Assembly (NCBI GenBank): GCA_035315185.1
Contig: DATFYE010000104.1
Span: 1 to 64,000 of the forward strand
Direction of reading: 5' to 3'
DNA: 64,000 nucleotides
From: JADGQN01 sp035315185
GTDB lineage: Bacteria; Desulfobacterota; Syntrophorhabdia; Syntrophorhabdales; WCHB1-27
Each line of letters starts with the position of its first letter. Position 1 is the stretch's first letter. The translations under genes and the position numbers were made by a program. The notes under the pieces were generated by a model, which ran no database searches, was not told where the DNA came from, and saw nothing but the letters and a program-made list of their open reading frames with translations. Positions 42,841 through 52,114 of the stretch are shown piece after piece.

Positions 42841-42869
42841 TTGACAGCTTGCAGAGCGTTTTGTTACTG
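42841..42869 (+). promoter_or_regulatory. candidate sigma-70 promoter of the PEP-CTERM-like gene
   Basis: TTGACA (42841-42846) directly after a run of thymines, with TTACTG (42864-42869) after 17 bp. It lies about 110 bp before the ATG. Confidence 0.4.
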
Positions 42870-42978
42870 TTCGCCTAGACCGGGGCTACAGGATGGGTCG
42901 CACGCAGCGGCCGTCCTGACAGGGATGTGCCCTTTGCAGCATCAAACGCTGTATGCTTTTTCCAAGGAGGGATGGATC

Positions 42979-43623
42979 ATGAAAGGACTCTATGCGGTAC
43001 TTTTTGCGACTCTTATGCTTACAGGGCTTGCCGGCCAGGCTGTGGCCCAGACTGATCCTGTGGATATCCTCTACAGCCTTGAGCCCCTCGGGGGCAACCA
43101 GTATGAGTATGACTACACGGTGTACAACAATACCTTGAATAACACAACCATGGCCAATGGCAAGATGTACGAGGGTGTATTGTGGTTTAACGTTTATTTT
43201 CCTGTCATAACGAATGCTGCTGGACAGTACGTCGGATCGAATTATTCTAATCTTCAGGCCGTAGGCCCGATGCCAGCCGGTTGGCAAATAGGCACAGGAG
43301 GTATCAATCAACCCGGCACACCCTCTTTTTCGGGTTATTTTGGCATTTACGGCCCCACCGGAGACGCCAATGGTAGTTATGCACCGATTGGTCCGGGCCA
43401 GTCTCTCGGGGTTTTTTATGTGACATTCACCTATTCGGGGAGCGGGACACCCGGATCCCAAGCCTTTCAGGTAATCGACCTTAGTGCAACGGACCCCGTT
43501 ACCCATTTTCCCGAAGTCCTCTACCCGGGGACCACCGAACCTGATCCGGTTCCACTTCCTCCCAGCGTGTACATGCTGGGCGCTAGCCTCGTTGCCTTGG
43601 CCTTTGTGAGAAAGAAGCGCTGA
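42979..43623 (+). CDS. exported protein with PEP-CTERM-like C-terminal sorting signal
   Basis: A 214-residue protein with a Sec signal (MKGLYAVLFATLMLTGLAG, cleavage after AVAQ), a beta-rich Gly/Asn/Tyr/Thr/Pro body and a C-terminal tripartite tail VPLPPSVYMLGASLVALAF followed by RKKR. The tail has the order motif, hydrophobic helix, basic cluster typical of PEP-CTERM proteins, which exosortase cuts. The canonical PEP is replaced by PLPPS, a common variant. Such proteins are usually surface or biofilm-matrix components. No exosortase is encoded here. AAGGAGGG precedes the ATG. Confidence 0.78.
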   Translation: MKGLYAVLFATLMLTGLAGQAVAQTDPVDILYSLEPLGGNQYEYDYTVYNNTLNNTTMANGKMYEGVLWFNVYFPVITNAAGQYVGSNYSNLQAVGPMPAGWQIGTGGINQPGTPSFSGYFGIYGPTGDANGSYAPIGPGQSLGVFYVTFTYSGSGTPGSQAFQVIDLSATDPVTHFPEVLYPGTTEPDPVPLPPSVYMLGASLVALAFVRKKR

Positions 43624-43657
43624 GAGCCTTGCTGGAGCATTCGATCCGGGCTCTGCC

Positions 43658-45832
43658 CTAGCGGCGGTCCAGACGCAAGATGTTCTCGGAATATGTTTCC
43701 AGTTCAAGGATGTCTGGCCTAGTTTCCTCCAGCCTCAGAGTGCGGAAGGCCCGCACTACCTCGGGATCAAAGTCGAGACCAGCCTTCGTGTTGAGGAACT
43801 GAATCACGTCAGGCAGGCGCCAGCCGGGCCGGTAAGGCCGGTCCGAGATGAGGGCGTCATAAACGTCGGCGACTGCCAGTATTCTTGCTCCGAGCGATAT
43901 GTGAGAACGGGCCAGACCCAAGGGGTAACCGCTTCCATTGAAACGCTCGTGGTGCTGGGCGACCAGCGGCACCGCTTCCCTGAAGGCGAGGATCGGCTCC
44001 AGGATGAGTGCCCCCTTTCCGGGATGCTCCCTGATGATGACCCATTCCTCGTCGGTGAGCTTGTCCGGTTTGTCGAGTATGAAGCCGGGTACCCCGATCT
44101 TACCCAGGTCATGGAGGAGTCCTGCCCGGTGAAGTATGTCGAGTTCTTTCTTCGGGAGGCCCATGGCGCGTCCCATATTCAGGGACAAGGCTGTGACCCG
44201 TTCCGAGTGGCCGGCCGTCCAGTGGGAATTTGCGTCGACAGCGCGGGCCAGGGCCGTAAGGGTGCCCACGTTGAGCGCGGCAAGGTCGTTAAGCAGGTCC
44301 GCGTTGGAAATGGCTGCGGCGATGTGGTCGGCGAGCTGTCGGCTCCGCACCAGATCTTCACCGAAGCCCCCTGACTGCTCCTTGTATCCAAGGGTCAATG
44401 CGCCGATGACCCTGTGGCTGCTCCGGATGGGGATGACGATGAAGAACCGGCCGCCTCTTTCGGAGAGAGGCGCGGTGATTGAGGAGAAGCTCCCGTCCGG
44501 GCCCTCCGTAATGTTATCCGCGGTTTTTTCGAGGAGCATGGTTTGCTGGTTTGAAAGCATGCAGCTAAGGTGAAATCTCCGGGTGGCTCCTCTCTCGGTA
44601 TTGTCGATGGAGTAAGCGTCGGCCTCTCCGTGTCCCTCGTCCTTCAGAAGTACAAGCGCTACACAATCACACGGTACAACAGCCAACAGATCATTGAGGA
44701 CCGATTCAATGATCCTTACACGGTCGTGGGATGTGAGTATAGTGCGCACCATGCGCCCCATTTGGTTCAGGTTATCGAACTGCTTCTTCAGATGGCCCGA
44801 CATGCTGTTGAAAGCGTGAGCCAGCTCCTCAAACTCGTCTCCGCTTTGTACCTTGACGAGGCTTTCAAGGTCCCCGCGCGCCACCCTCTCCGTGCCCTCC
44901 TTCAACCTGGCCAGAGGCACAAGGTTCTTCCTGATTTGAACGAGGCTGAGAAGAAGCACGATCATGAGCATCAGGAGGAGGACCATGAGAAAGAGCCTTG
45001 TGAACCGTTGCAGGGAAGATAATGCCACTGACTGGGGCTGGCTCGTCATGATGATCAAGTCTTCGGCGAGATAAACGACCCCGAGATTGATTGTCCAGTA
45101 GGCTGACAGATAGGTCTCCTTATGTCCGTTCCATTGGAACTGCCCAGAGTGTTTAAGGAAGAGGGTTTCATCTTCTCTTGTGAGCATCTCCTGAGAGACG
45201 GCTAACGAGCTGAAGAGGATATGCGCTGACCTAAGGAACACGCTCACCTCCGTACCGGCAGGAAGGGCGCGCGATATTGTTTTCCAGAGGTAGGCCTGAT
45301 TCACCTCGCCTACCAACAGGCCGGTGCCAGATCCCTTAACCGTGGCACGTATGGCCATAAATATGCGTGGGATCGGCCTGTCTTTGTCGAGAAAGATAAA
45401 AGCCTTGCCGGATGCCAGGTGATTACGCTGCTGATCACTCAAGAGCGGCCGCGGGCACGAGTCACCGAATAAAACGCTGTACCTGCCCTCTTCGTCGTAT
45501 AAAGTAAGCCCCCTGAACCGAACCTGATCGTACCTCTCCCGGCTGGGGCTATGAGGCCACTGCCCCTTCTCATGCAGAGCCTGCGTGTCCGCAATACTTT
45601 CCATCTCAGAGCTGACTATCGAAAGGGCTTCGAGCAGCGACATGCCGGCGTTTTTGCTCAAGTGGCGCAAGGCCTGATATGTCTCACTCTGCAGCTTGCG
45701 GGAGACCTGCAACAGGGAAAGACCCCCAAGCACGCACACGGGCATGAGGGCGCAGAGCACGAAGATCGCAAGCATGCGCCTCGCCACCTTGCTTTGTAAC
45801 AGAGTAAATAGTCCGTCAGACCTCATCTTCAT
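43658..45832 (-). CDS. membrane HAMP-GAF-HD-GYP receptor (probable cyclic-di-GMP phosphodiesterase)
   Basis: A 724-residue receptor. A membrane helix near residues 14-38 and another near 275-297 bracket a periplasmic sensor, then HAMP (LVPLARLKEGTERVARGDL), GAF (about 365-510) and HD-GYP. The last domain has HDLGKIG, the two metal His motifs and HHERFNGSGYP, so it should hydrolyse cyclic-di-GMP. The ATG at 45832 is chosen because it follows the stop of the upstream pseudopilin gene almost directly, which suggests translational coupling; a start at 45868 would overlap that gene by 35 bp. Confidence 0.85.
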   Translation of the reverse strand: MKMRSDGLFTLLQSKVARRMLAIFVLCALMPVCVLGGLSLLQVSRKLQSETYQALRHLSKNAGMSLLEALSIVSSEMESIADTQALHEKGQWPHSPSRERYDQVRFRGLTLYDEEGRYSVLFGDSCPRPLLSDQQRNHLASGKAFIFLDKDRPIPRIFMAIRATVKGSGTGLLVGEVNQAYLWKTISRALPAGTEVSVFLRSAHILFSSLAVSQEMLTREDETLFLKHSGQFQWNGHKETYLSAYWTINLGVVYLAEDLIIMTSQPQSVALSSLQRFTRLFLMVLLLMLMIVLLLSLVQIRKNLVPLARLKEGTERVARGDLESLVKVQSGDEFEELAHAFNSMSGHLKKQFDNLNQMGRMVRTILTSHDRVRIIESVLNDLLAVVPCDCVALVLLKDEGHGEADAYSIDNTERGATRRFHLSCMLSNQQTMLLEKTADNITEGPDGSFSSITAPLSERGGRFFIVIPIRSSHRVIGALTLGYKEQSGGFGEDLVRSRQLADHIAAAISNADLLNDLAALNVGTLTALARAVDANSHWTAGHSERVTALSLNMGRAMGLPKKELDILHRAGLLHDLGKIGVPGFILDKPDKLTDEEWVIIREHPGKGALILEPILAFREAVPLVAQHHERFNGSGYPLGLARSHISLGARILAVADVYDALISDRPYRPGWRLPDVIQFLNTKAGLDFDPEVVRAFRTLRLEETRPDILELETYSENILRLDRR

Positions 45833-45833
45833 A

Positions 45834-46376
45834 TTAATACAGCGCACCCAGGTCGGCGAAGGCCCCATTACCTGCCCGGACCACGTCGTCCTTACTCACA
45901 GGGGCCTGGAGGCCGGGGGCGGTGAGTCCATCTTCTCCGATGCTATACAGGTCGAAGTCGGAGTTCAAAGGCATCATGTTGCGGTCGTACCGAAAGCTGC
46001 TGGGCCAGTTCGGGTCTTGCGAGGACAGATATTGATAGGGATTGCCCCACGGATCGAGCGGCACGGCTATCATCGCATCGTTGAGGGTAGCGGGGTACAT
46101 ACCGTACCTGTAATAGTAGACGTTTATCCCTGCTTCTATCTCCCTGATTATCGCCTTTGCGGTTGCCACCTGAGCCTTGTATCTGAAGTCAGCATAGATA
46201 GGAGCTGCAATACCAGCCAGGATACCGATTATCGCAACAATGATGATCAGTTCGAGGAGCGTGAATGCAGTAACCCGTTCGCCGGCGAGGAATCGTTTCC
46301 ACCTGATCAAGCCCATTCTTCCGGACCGGGGTCTCATCGTTACGTCGGATCTTTTTACAAAAGGGTAGTAACCCAT
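45834..46376 (-). CDS. type IV pilin/GspG-like pseudopilin with atypical processing site
   Basis: A 180-residue prepilin-like protein with the N-terminal hydrophobic helix FTLLELIIIVAIIGILAG and Glu5 intact. The residue before the cleavage point is Ala (ERVTA-FTLLE) instead of the usual Gly, which lowers prepilin peptidase efficiency in studied pilins. The C-terminal part (DPWGNPYQYLSSQDPN, FDLYSIGEDG) matches GspG-type major pseudopilins. No other secretion or pilus gene is nearby. The leader is long from the ATG at 46376; internal ATGs at 46337 and 46316 would give shorter, more usual leaders. Confidence 0.8.
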   Translation of the reverse strand: MGYYPFVKRSDVTMRPRSGRMGLIRWKRFLAGERVTAFTLLELIIIVAIIGILAGIAAPIYADFRYKAQVATAKAIIREIEAGINVYYYRYGMYPATLNDAMIAVPLDPWGNPYQYLSSQDPNWPSSFRYDRNMMPLNSDFDLYSIGEDGLTAPGLQAPVSKDDVVRAGNGAFADLGALY

Positions 46377-46543
46377 TACCGGAGTACCTAACTCAATTTA
46401 TCGACCCATGTCCGAAAAACTGAAGCAAAAGACAAAAGGTAAACGGTCCCTCGGTGAACTTCTTGATTTAGTATTGCGCAGGGCTTAGACTTCATCAGAA
46501 GGCGGCACCTGGAGTGCCCGAAGAGAATCGGAGGCAACGGAGC

Positions 46544-49087
46544 ATGGACGTGTCAACAAGATCAACCAGCCCGGTATATACCTTTTTCCCGATTGAGGTT
46601 GATGGATTCCATTCACTCGCTGAACTGGCGCTCGATATGCACTGGTATTGGAATCATTCTGCTGACGAAGTCTGGAAGCAGCTCGACCCGGTACTGTGGG
46701 AACTTACCTATAATCCCTGGATCGTGCTGCAGACGGTCTCGAGGGACCATCTGGAACGTGCATTAGCTGATCCTGCTTTCCGCAGAAGGGTAGATGATCT
46801 CTTGCAGACCAGGCGGCAAGAGGCAGAGTCACCCGCATGGTTTCAGGAAACGCATGCCCAGGCTCCCCTGACCTCTGTCGCTTATTTCAGCATGGAGTTC
46901 ATGTTGAGCGAGGCGCTTCCCATTTACTCGGGCGGACTTGGGAATGTGGCCGGTGATCAACTCAAGACCGCAAAGGATATGGGTGTGCCCGTTGTGGGAG
47001 TGGGTCTGCTCTACCAGCAAGGCTATTTCCGCCAGGTGATAGACAAACACGGAGCACAGCAAGCCCTGTTCCCATATAACGATCCCGGACAATTGCCCAT
47101 CACGCCCTTACGCGCACCGGACGGGGAGTGGCTGCGAATAGAGCTCGCCTTGCCGGGTTACTCAGTGTGGCTGCGCGCCTGGCAGGTCCAGATCGGCCGG
47201 GTGAAGCTCTACCTGCTTGACAGCAATGACCCGGCTAACTTCCCGACGCGGCGGGGGATTACAAGCGAGCTTTATGGAGGCGGGCCAGAGTTGCGTCTCA
47301 ACCAGGAGATTGTGCTGGGGATTGGCGGATGGCGCTTGCTCACCGCGCTTGGCATCAGGCCGGAAGTCTGCCACCTGAACGAAGGGCACGCCGCCCTCGC
47401 TGTGCTGGAACGGGCTCGAACATTCATGGAGGAGACAGGACAGCCATTCGAAGTGGCGCTGGCAGTCACGCGAGCAGGCAACCTCTTCACCACACACACG
47501 CCGGTGGAGGCGGGCTTTGACCGCTTCGCTCCTGCCCTCGTCGAGCCATACCTCAGCAGGTACGCGCAGAACAAACTCGGCATCGCCCTCCACGACCTCC
47601 TTGAGCTCGGCCGTCAGAACCCTGATGATCCTTCTGAGCCCTTCAACATGGCTTACCTGGCCGTCAGAGGAAGCGGAGCAGTTAACGGCGTGAGCCGATT
47701 GCACGGGCAGGTAAGCCGTCGTATTTTTGCCCCGCTCTTTCCACACTGGCCGGAGCACGAAGTGCCCATCGGGCACGTTACCAACGGTGTTCACATGTCG
47801 AGCTGGGATTCGGAAGAGACCGACGCCCTGTGGACAGGAGCGTGCGGTAAGGAGCGCTGGCTGGGAACGCTGGAAACTCTTGCAGAGGAGATAGGCGCTC
47901 TTCCTGACTCCAGGCTCTGGGAGTGCCGTGCTTCCACGCGCGAGACGCTGGTAGAATACGTGCGCACGCGGCTTTCCCGGCAACTCGAAGCCTCAGGCGC
48001 ATCGCCCGAAGAGGTTGCGGATGCGACGCACATCTTTGACGTTAACAGGCTGACGATGGGCTTTGCACGCCGTTTTGCCACCTACAAGAGACCAAACTTG
48101 CTGCTGCACGATCCTGAGAGACTGCTTGGCATTCTTACCGACCCTCATCGTCCTGTGCAACTCATTATTGCCGGCAAGGCCCATCCGGCGGACCAGGCGG
48201 GCCGGGCCCTGATTGAGGAGTGGACGCACTTCATCCGACGCTCTGAAGCCCGCAAACACGTGGTCTTCCTGAGCGACTACGACATGCTTCTCACCGGGCA
48301 ATTGGTGCAAGGGGTTGACGTCTGGATCAACACTCCCAGGCGACCCTGGGAAGCTTGCGGCACGAGCGGCATGAAGGTGCTCGTCAACGGAGGCATCAAT
48401 ATCTCGGAGCTTGATGGTTGGTGGGCGGAAGCGTACACACCTGAGGTAGGATGGGCCTTGGGTGACGGCAAGGAGCATGATGATGACCCCGCCTGGGATG
48501 CCGCTGAAGCTGAGGCACTTTACGCGTTGCTCGAACAGCAAGTGATCCCGGAGTTCTACACCCGCGACCCGAGAGGCATCCCTGTCGCGTGGGTCGCACG
48601 CATGCGGGAAAGCATGGGCCGGCTGACGCCCCGTTTTTCTGCTAACCGGGCGGTGCGCGAGTACACGGAGAACTACTACATACCTGCTGCTGAAGCCTAC
48701 CGGCAGCGCGCTGCTGACAAAGGCGCTATGGGCGTGCACCTGGTCAATTGGCAGCGTGCTTTGCAGCGCCATTGGGGAAAACTGCGTTTCGGCGAGTTGA
48801 AGGTGGTGAGCGACCAGGGGAGGCACGAATTCGAGGTGCAGGTCTACCTCGGCGATCTTGACCCGAATAGCATACAGGTGGAACTTTACGCCGAGGGGAA
48901 AGACGGGGGCGAGCCGATATGCCGGGAAATGACGCGCGGCGAGCAACTGGTGGGTGCAAACGGGTACGTGTACAGAGCAGAGCTGCCCTCCACACGCCCG
49001 GCTGCGGACTACACGGCCCGAATCGTGCCGCACTACCAGGGCGCTCTCGTCCCGCTCGAAGCTTCTCAAATCCTCTGGCAACGGTGA
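46544..49087 (+). CDS. glgP: alpha-glucan (glycogen/maltodextrin) phosphorylase
   Basis: Releases glucose-1-phosphate from alpha-1,4-glucans. The 847-residue protein belongs to the GlgP group with an N-terminal DUF3417 segment (FHSLAELALDMHWYWNHSADEVW). FSMEFMLSEALPIYSGGLGN and GTSGMKVLVNGGINISEL (PLP and phosphate site) are clear. The ATG at 46544 follows GGAGG; a GTG at 46514 is possible. It appears to be a single gene. Base composition is slightly higher in GC than the flanks, especially in the 3' half, which could indicate transfer. Confidence 0.92.
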   Translation: MDVSTRSTSPVYTFFPIEVDGFHSLAELALDMHWYWNHSADEVWKQLDPVLWELTYNPWIVLQTVSRDHLERALADPAFRRRVDDLLQTRRQEAESPAWFQETHAQAPLTSVAYFSMEFMLSEALPIYSGGLGNVAGDQLKTAKDMGVPVVGVGLLYQQGYFRQVIDKHGAQQALFPYNDPGQLPITPLRAPDGEWLRIELALPGYSVWLRAWQVQIGRVKLYLLDSNDPANFPTRRGITSELYGGGPELRLNQEIVLGIGGWRLLTALGIRPEVCHLNEGHAALAVLERARTFMEETGQPFEVALAVTRAGNLFTTHTPVEAGFDRFAPALVEPYLSRYAQNKLGIALHDLLELGRQNPDDPSEPFNMAYLAVRGSGAVNGVSRLHGQVSRRIFAPLFPHWPEHEVPIGHVTNGVHMSSWDSEETDALWTGACGKERWLGTLETLAEEIGALPDSRLWECRASTRETLVEYVRTRLSRQLEASGASPEEVADATHIFDVNRLTMGFARRFATYKRPNLLLHDPERLLGILTDPHRPVQLIIAGKAHPADQAGRALIEEWTHFIRRSEARKHVVFLSDYDMLLTGQLVQGVDVWINTPRRPWEACGTSGMKVLVNGGINISELDGWWAEAYTPEVGWALGDGKEHDDDPAWDAAEAEALYALLEQQVIPEFYTRDPRGIPVAWVARMRESMGRLTPRFSANRAVREYTENYYIPAAEAYRQRAADKGAMGVHLVNWQRALQRHWGKLRFGELKVVSDQGRHEFEVQVYLGDLDPNSIQVELYAEGKDGGEPICREMTRGEQLVGANGYVYRAELPSTRPAADYTARIVPHYQGALVPLEASQILWQR

Positions 49088-49123
49088 ATCAATCATCTCG
49101 CTTTTACGCGTCTGTTCTCAAGT

Positions 49124-49160
49124 AATAAAACCAATACAACCAATTGAACCAATGGAACTA
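49124..49160 (+). repeat. short direct array of CCAAT-type 9-mers
   Basis: CCAATACAA, CCAATTGAA and CCAATGGAA follow one another in the gap after the phosphorylase gene. This is the third site for these words (also 7351-7421 and 26960-27009). Confidence 0.6.
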
Positions 49161-49274
49161 CGTTTAGCAATAATTGATTTGGCAGGAGAAGCATCCGATG
49201 CTAAACTGTATGGCTGCTTCAGGGACCCTTGACGATTCTACCCGGAGCAAACGTGATTCAAAGGAGAAAAATGT

Positions 49275-50153
49275 ATGACAAGAAAGGGTACGATCCCTCT
49301 CGTGATGCTCGTTCTGACTGCGTTGTTGTACGGAGGCATAACGTACAAGGAACATGAAGTAAGTGCCAAAGAGAAGCCAGAACTCGATGTCCCGTACGAG
49401 CCGACGAGCCAGGGGATCGCCGAAGAGATGTTGAAGATTGCCGATGTGACCTCCAGGGACCTCGTCTATGATCTGGGCTGTGGAGACGGAAGGATCGTGA
49501 TAATGGCGGCGAAGGAGCGAGGAGCCAAGGGCGTGGGCGTGGACATGGATCCGGACCGTATCAGAGAAAGCAGAGAAAACGCTGAGCGGGCCGGCGTTAC
49601 AAACCTCGTCCGTTTCTACGAGCAGAACATTTTTGAGACCAACATCAGCAATGCTACGGTAGTAATGCTCTATCTCTGGCCGGAAGTCAATCTGAAGTTG
49701 CGGCCGAAACTTATCAAGGAATTGAAACCGGGCACGCGTATCGTCTCTCATAGCCACACCATGGGAGAGTGGTCGGACGACGCCACGCGTGAGGTCGAAG
49801 GACATACCCTTCATTTCTTTGTGGTGCCGGCCAACGCGTCCGGTAAGTGGCAGTGGATGGGACCTGAGAAGGCGCTCAGCTTCCTCCAGCTTACCCAGAA
49901 GTTTCAGAAAGTGCAAGGTTCGATTACCATCGGGGGCGAGACATATCCCATCACCAACTGCAGCCTTCGTGGCAACAATCTTCTCTTCTCTATGGAAAGA
50001 AACCGGTCGGATGCACAAGAAATAATTTCTTTTCAAGGATCCATATCCGGCAACACCATTGAGGGCAGAATTATGCAAGGAAGGAGTGGCCGCGCCGTGA
50101 GCCGCTGGCAGGCCACTCGGGACCCTTCGACTATTGCCCCCATCGCAGAATAG
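49275..50153 (+). CDS. exported SAM-dependent methyltransferase-like protein
   Basis: A 292-residue protein with an N-terminal hydrophobic signal or anchor (residues 7-21, IPLVMLVLTALLYGG) and a class I methyltransferase domain (DLGCGDGRIVIMAA, GVDMDPDRIRESRENAERA). The C-terminal 100 residues form a beta-rich tail (ITIGGETYPITNCSL to AVSRWQATR). A SAM-dependent enzyme outside the cytoplasm would lack cofactor, so it may be anchored facing inward. The substrate is unknown. Neighbours give no hint. Confidence 0.7.
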   Translation: MTRKGTIPLVMLVLTALLYGGITYKEHEVSAKEKPELDVPYEPTSQGIAEEMLKIADVTSRDLVYDLGCGDGRIVIMAAKERGAKGVGVDMDPDRIRESRENAERAGVTNLVRFYEQNIFETNISNATVVMLYLWPEVNLKLRPKLIKELKPGTRIVSHSHTMGEWSDDATREVEGHTLHFFVVPANASGKWQWMGPEKALSFLQLTQKFQKVQGSITIGGETYPITNCSLRGNNLLFSMERNRSDAQEIISFQGSISGNTIEGRIMQGRSGRAVSRWQATRDPSTIAPIAE

Positions 50154-50178
50154 TGACTGAGCAACGAAAAGAAGGGAA

Positions 50179-50200
50179 CAGGATCGCTTTCCTGCATTTT
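50179..50200 (+). terminator. weak terminator-like hairpin
   Basis: CAGGA-TCGCTT-TCCTG followed by CATTTTC, 25 bp after the exported methyltransferase stop. The five-pair stem and interrupted T tract make this tentative. The rest of the 266 bp gap to 50419 holds an AT-rich stretch (GGTATGATAATATAG, about 50236-50250) that may be a -10 region. Confidence 0.3.
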
Positions 50201-50419
50201 CTCTTATCTGTTGGTCACTGGCATTCTGGCAGAAGGTATGATAATATAGAATAACTCCAAGGTACTTAATGTTCCTTCCTCGGTGACAGCTACACCAGAA
50301 TGAGAAATGGCTTACGTTAGCTGCACCAAGCACCACAAAGTCATGCTGGGGTTTGGCCGTGAGTACATTGGTGAAGTATACTCATCTTCGACAGAAGACA
50401 AAGGTAAAAGGAGGTCCAA

Positions 50420-50635
50420 GTGTTAGTGGGAAAAATTGCAAAGAACTCTAAGCACAGAATTCTGGTCACGATAGAGGATCATAAGGGAACGAAGATGGTA
50501 GACTTGCGCGTCTATCAGATCATCAATGACGGTGAATTGTCGCCGACGCCTGAAGGTATTTCCTTAGTGCCAGAAAGTTTAAATGCAGTTGTTGAGCTTT
50601 TGAAAGACGCGCAGAAGAAATTAATGGTAGAATAA
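50420..50635 (+). CDS. PC4-like (transcriptional coactivator p15 domain) small protein
   Basis: A 71-residue protein resembling the ssDNA-binding PC4/p15 domain: KMVDLRVYQIINDGELSPTP followed by EGISLVPESLNAVVELLKDA. Bacterial versions are short and bind single-stranded DNA or RNA as dimers. The start is a GTG at 50420 with a strong AAAGGAGG ahead. It precedes a small basic protein gene of the same strand by 86 bp. Confidence 0.7.
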   Translation: MLVGKIAKNSKHRILVTIEDHKGTKMVDLRVYQIINDGELSPTPEGISLVPESLNAVVELLKDAQKKLMVE

Positions 50636-50721
50636 AAAGATGAGGGGTATGCACAGCGCTTAAGAATAGAGTCCTGGCGGATCGGGGATTTTGAATAACG
50701 CGCAAAGCATAGGAGGTTGAC

Positions 50722-50919
50722 TTGCCAAAACGTCGTGGGCAGTTCAGAGGTGAAAAGCGGAGGAAGGAGCTGAATCGGCTGCAAAAGCAGGAAGAAAAAA
50801 GGAAGCGGCGGTTCGGCATCCAAACCGAACAAGGGCTAAGCATTCCGGAGACAGGGGCAGAAACAGAGACGGAGAAGCAAGAGGGGGAAGAGTCCCCGAC
50901 CCCGGTAACTCACCCGTGA
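50722..50919 (+). CDS. small highly basic protein with acidic tail
   Basis: A 65-residue protein. The first 35 residues are mostly Lys, Arg, Gln and Glu (KRRGQFRGEKRRKELNRL), and the tail is acidic and Thr/Pro rich. The start is TTG at 50722 after AGGAGG with a 5 bp gap. Similar short basic proteins are common in deltaproteobacterial genomes without a known function; nucleic-acid binding is a guess from charge. Confidence 0.6.
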   Translation: MPKRRGQFRGEKRRKELNRLQKQEEKRKRRFGIQTEQGLSIPETGAETETEKQEGEESPTPVTHP

Positions 50920-51033
50920 CGATACGACGGGAGATATGTGGCGCGCAGCCAAGGGCCCCCCTCTGTGCTTTGCTTTGTCTTTGCCAATGAAAATCTAACT
51001 GGTCACGAAAAGCCGAGGCAGGAGTTTAGCCTT

Positions 51034-51681
51034 TCACATAACCGACTTGATCTTTTCAATGGCGAGATCCTTCATAATCCTGACCCCTTCCTCTTGCATC
51101 TGTTTGAAGGCTTGCGCAGAAGTATCAGGCGCGACACCCCGCGAAAGCTGCTCCACAGCAACGACCTTGAACCCGGCTCGAACGAGGTCGATGGCTGTTG
51201 CCTTGACACAATAGTCGGTAGCGAGTCCAAAGATAACAATCGATGTAACACCATGTTCATGGAGGACGCCATCCAAGCCTGTTTTGGTGCCACTGTCATC
51301 CTCTAGAGCAGAGTAACTGTCGAACCGGGGATTTTGCGCTTTCCTGATAATTGCATCGAATAGACTGCTGTCTACCAGCAACTCGGCATCGGCCGTTCCC
51401 TGAACACAATGCACAGGCCAAAGCATCTGGACCCTGCCGGATATCTCTACCGTGTCCAAAGGTTTCTTTCCGAGATGATTAGACGCGAAGGAGATATGGT
51501 CAGGCGGGTGCCAGTCCTGCGTTGCCACCATAAAAAAGCCATTCTCTTTGAGGAGTCGTGTGGCAACCTCTACGGACTTCACGTAGGCTTCGTCGGATCC
51601 GGGTACTGCCAGAGATCCATTCTTCCATGTTGTGAAGCAGCCCTGGATATCAGTTACGATAACACCGTATTTTGTAGTCAT
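51034..51681 (-). CDS. pncA: nicotinamidase / isochorismatase-family amidohydrolase
   Basis: Deamidates nicotinamide to nicotinate. The 215-residue protein has catalytic Asp11 in VTDIQGCF, the metal set in TQDWHPPDHISFASNH, the Lys in RKAQNPRFDSYSAL and the nucleophile Cys in LATDYCVKATA; WPVHCVQGT is typical of nicotinamidases. The ATG at 51681 follows GAGAGGAG; the longer ORF from 51729 was rejected. Together with pncB at 1388-3145 it completes salvage from nicotinamide, though the genes are 48 kb apart. Confidence 0.88.
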   Translation of the reverse strand: MTTKYGVIVTDIQGCFTTWKNGSLAVPGSDEAYVKSVEVATRLLKENGFFMVATQDWHPPDHISFASNHLGKKPLDTVEISGRVQMLWPVHCVQGTADAELLVDSSLFDAIIRKAQNPRFDSYSALEDDSGTKTGLDGVLHEHGVTSIVIFGLATDYCVKATAIDLVRAGFKVVAVEQLSRGVAPDTSAQAFKQMQEEGVRIMKDLAIEKIKSVM

Positions 51682-51901
51682 GCTGTCTTTGCTCCTCTCG
51701 GTTCCTGCGTTGTCACTAGCGTAAGGCATCTGTTCTTCCCGGTCAATGCTTTATGAACCACGGTTGCAGTTTCCGGTTGCCAGCTATCAGTTGAACCGTA
51801 AACCGTGAACCAGAAACGGAGGCTTGACGGTGCCCTGCTTTATTGGTTGACTTTCTTGCCCGGGACCCACTATATTAGGGCACTTCATTTTTGGAGCATG
51901 C

Positions 51902-52114
51902 ATGTTCGGGCTCTTCGGCCTCACAGAGAAAGAAAAATATGAAATCACAAGCTGGGCCTTCAGCTATTTCATGACAAGAAATCTTACGGTGTCGGACGCG
52001 GTGATCGAAGCGATGAAGAAGGTGAAGCCCGACAAGGTCAGGCGAAACGGTTCTCTCAAGCTCTCAAAATCAGCGCTGCGTGAGCTGGAGCTGAGAGTCA
52101 AGAACATGCTGTAA
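51902..52114 (+). CDS. small hypothetical protein
   Basis: A 70-residue helical, basic protein opening MFGLFGLTEKEKYEITSWAFSYF. The C-terminal half is Lys/Arg rich (KKVKPDKVRRNGSLKLSKSAL). I do not recognise a family. Structured element copy 3 begins at the base after its TAA. There is no ribosome binding site better than GGAGC at 51893-51897. Confidence 0.6.
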   Translation: MFGLFGLTEKEKYEITSWAFSYFMTRNLTVSDAVIEAMKKVKPDKVRRNGSLKLSKSALRELELRVKNML

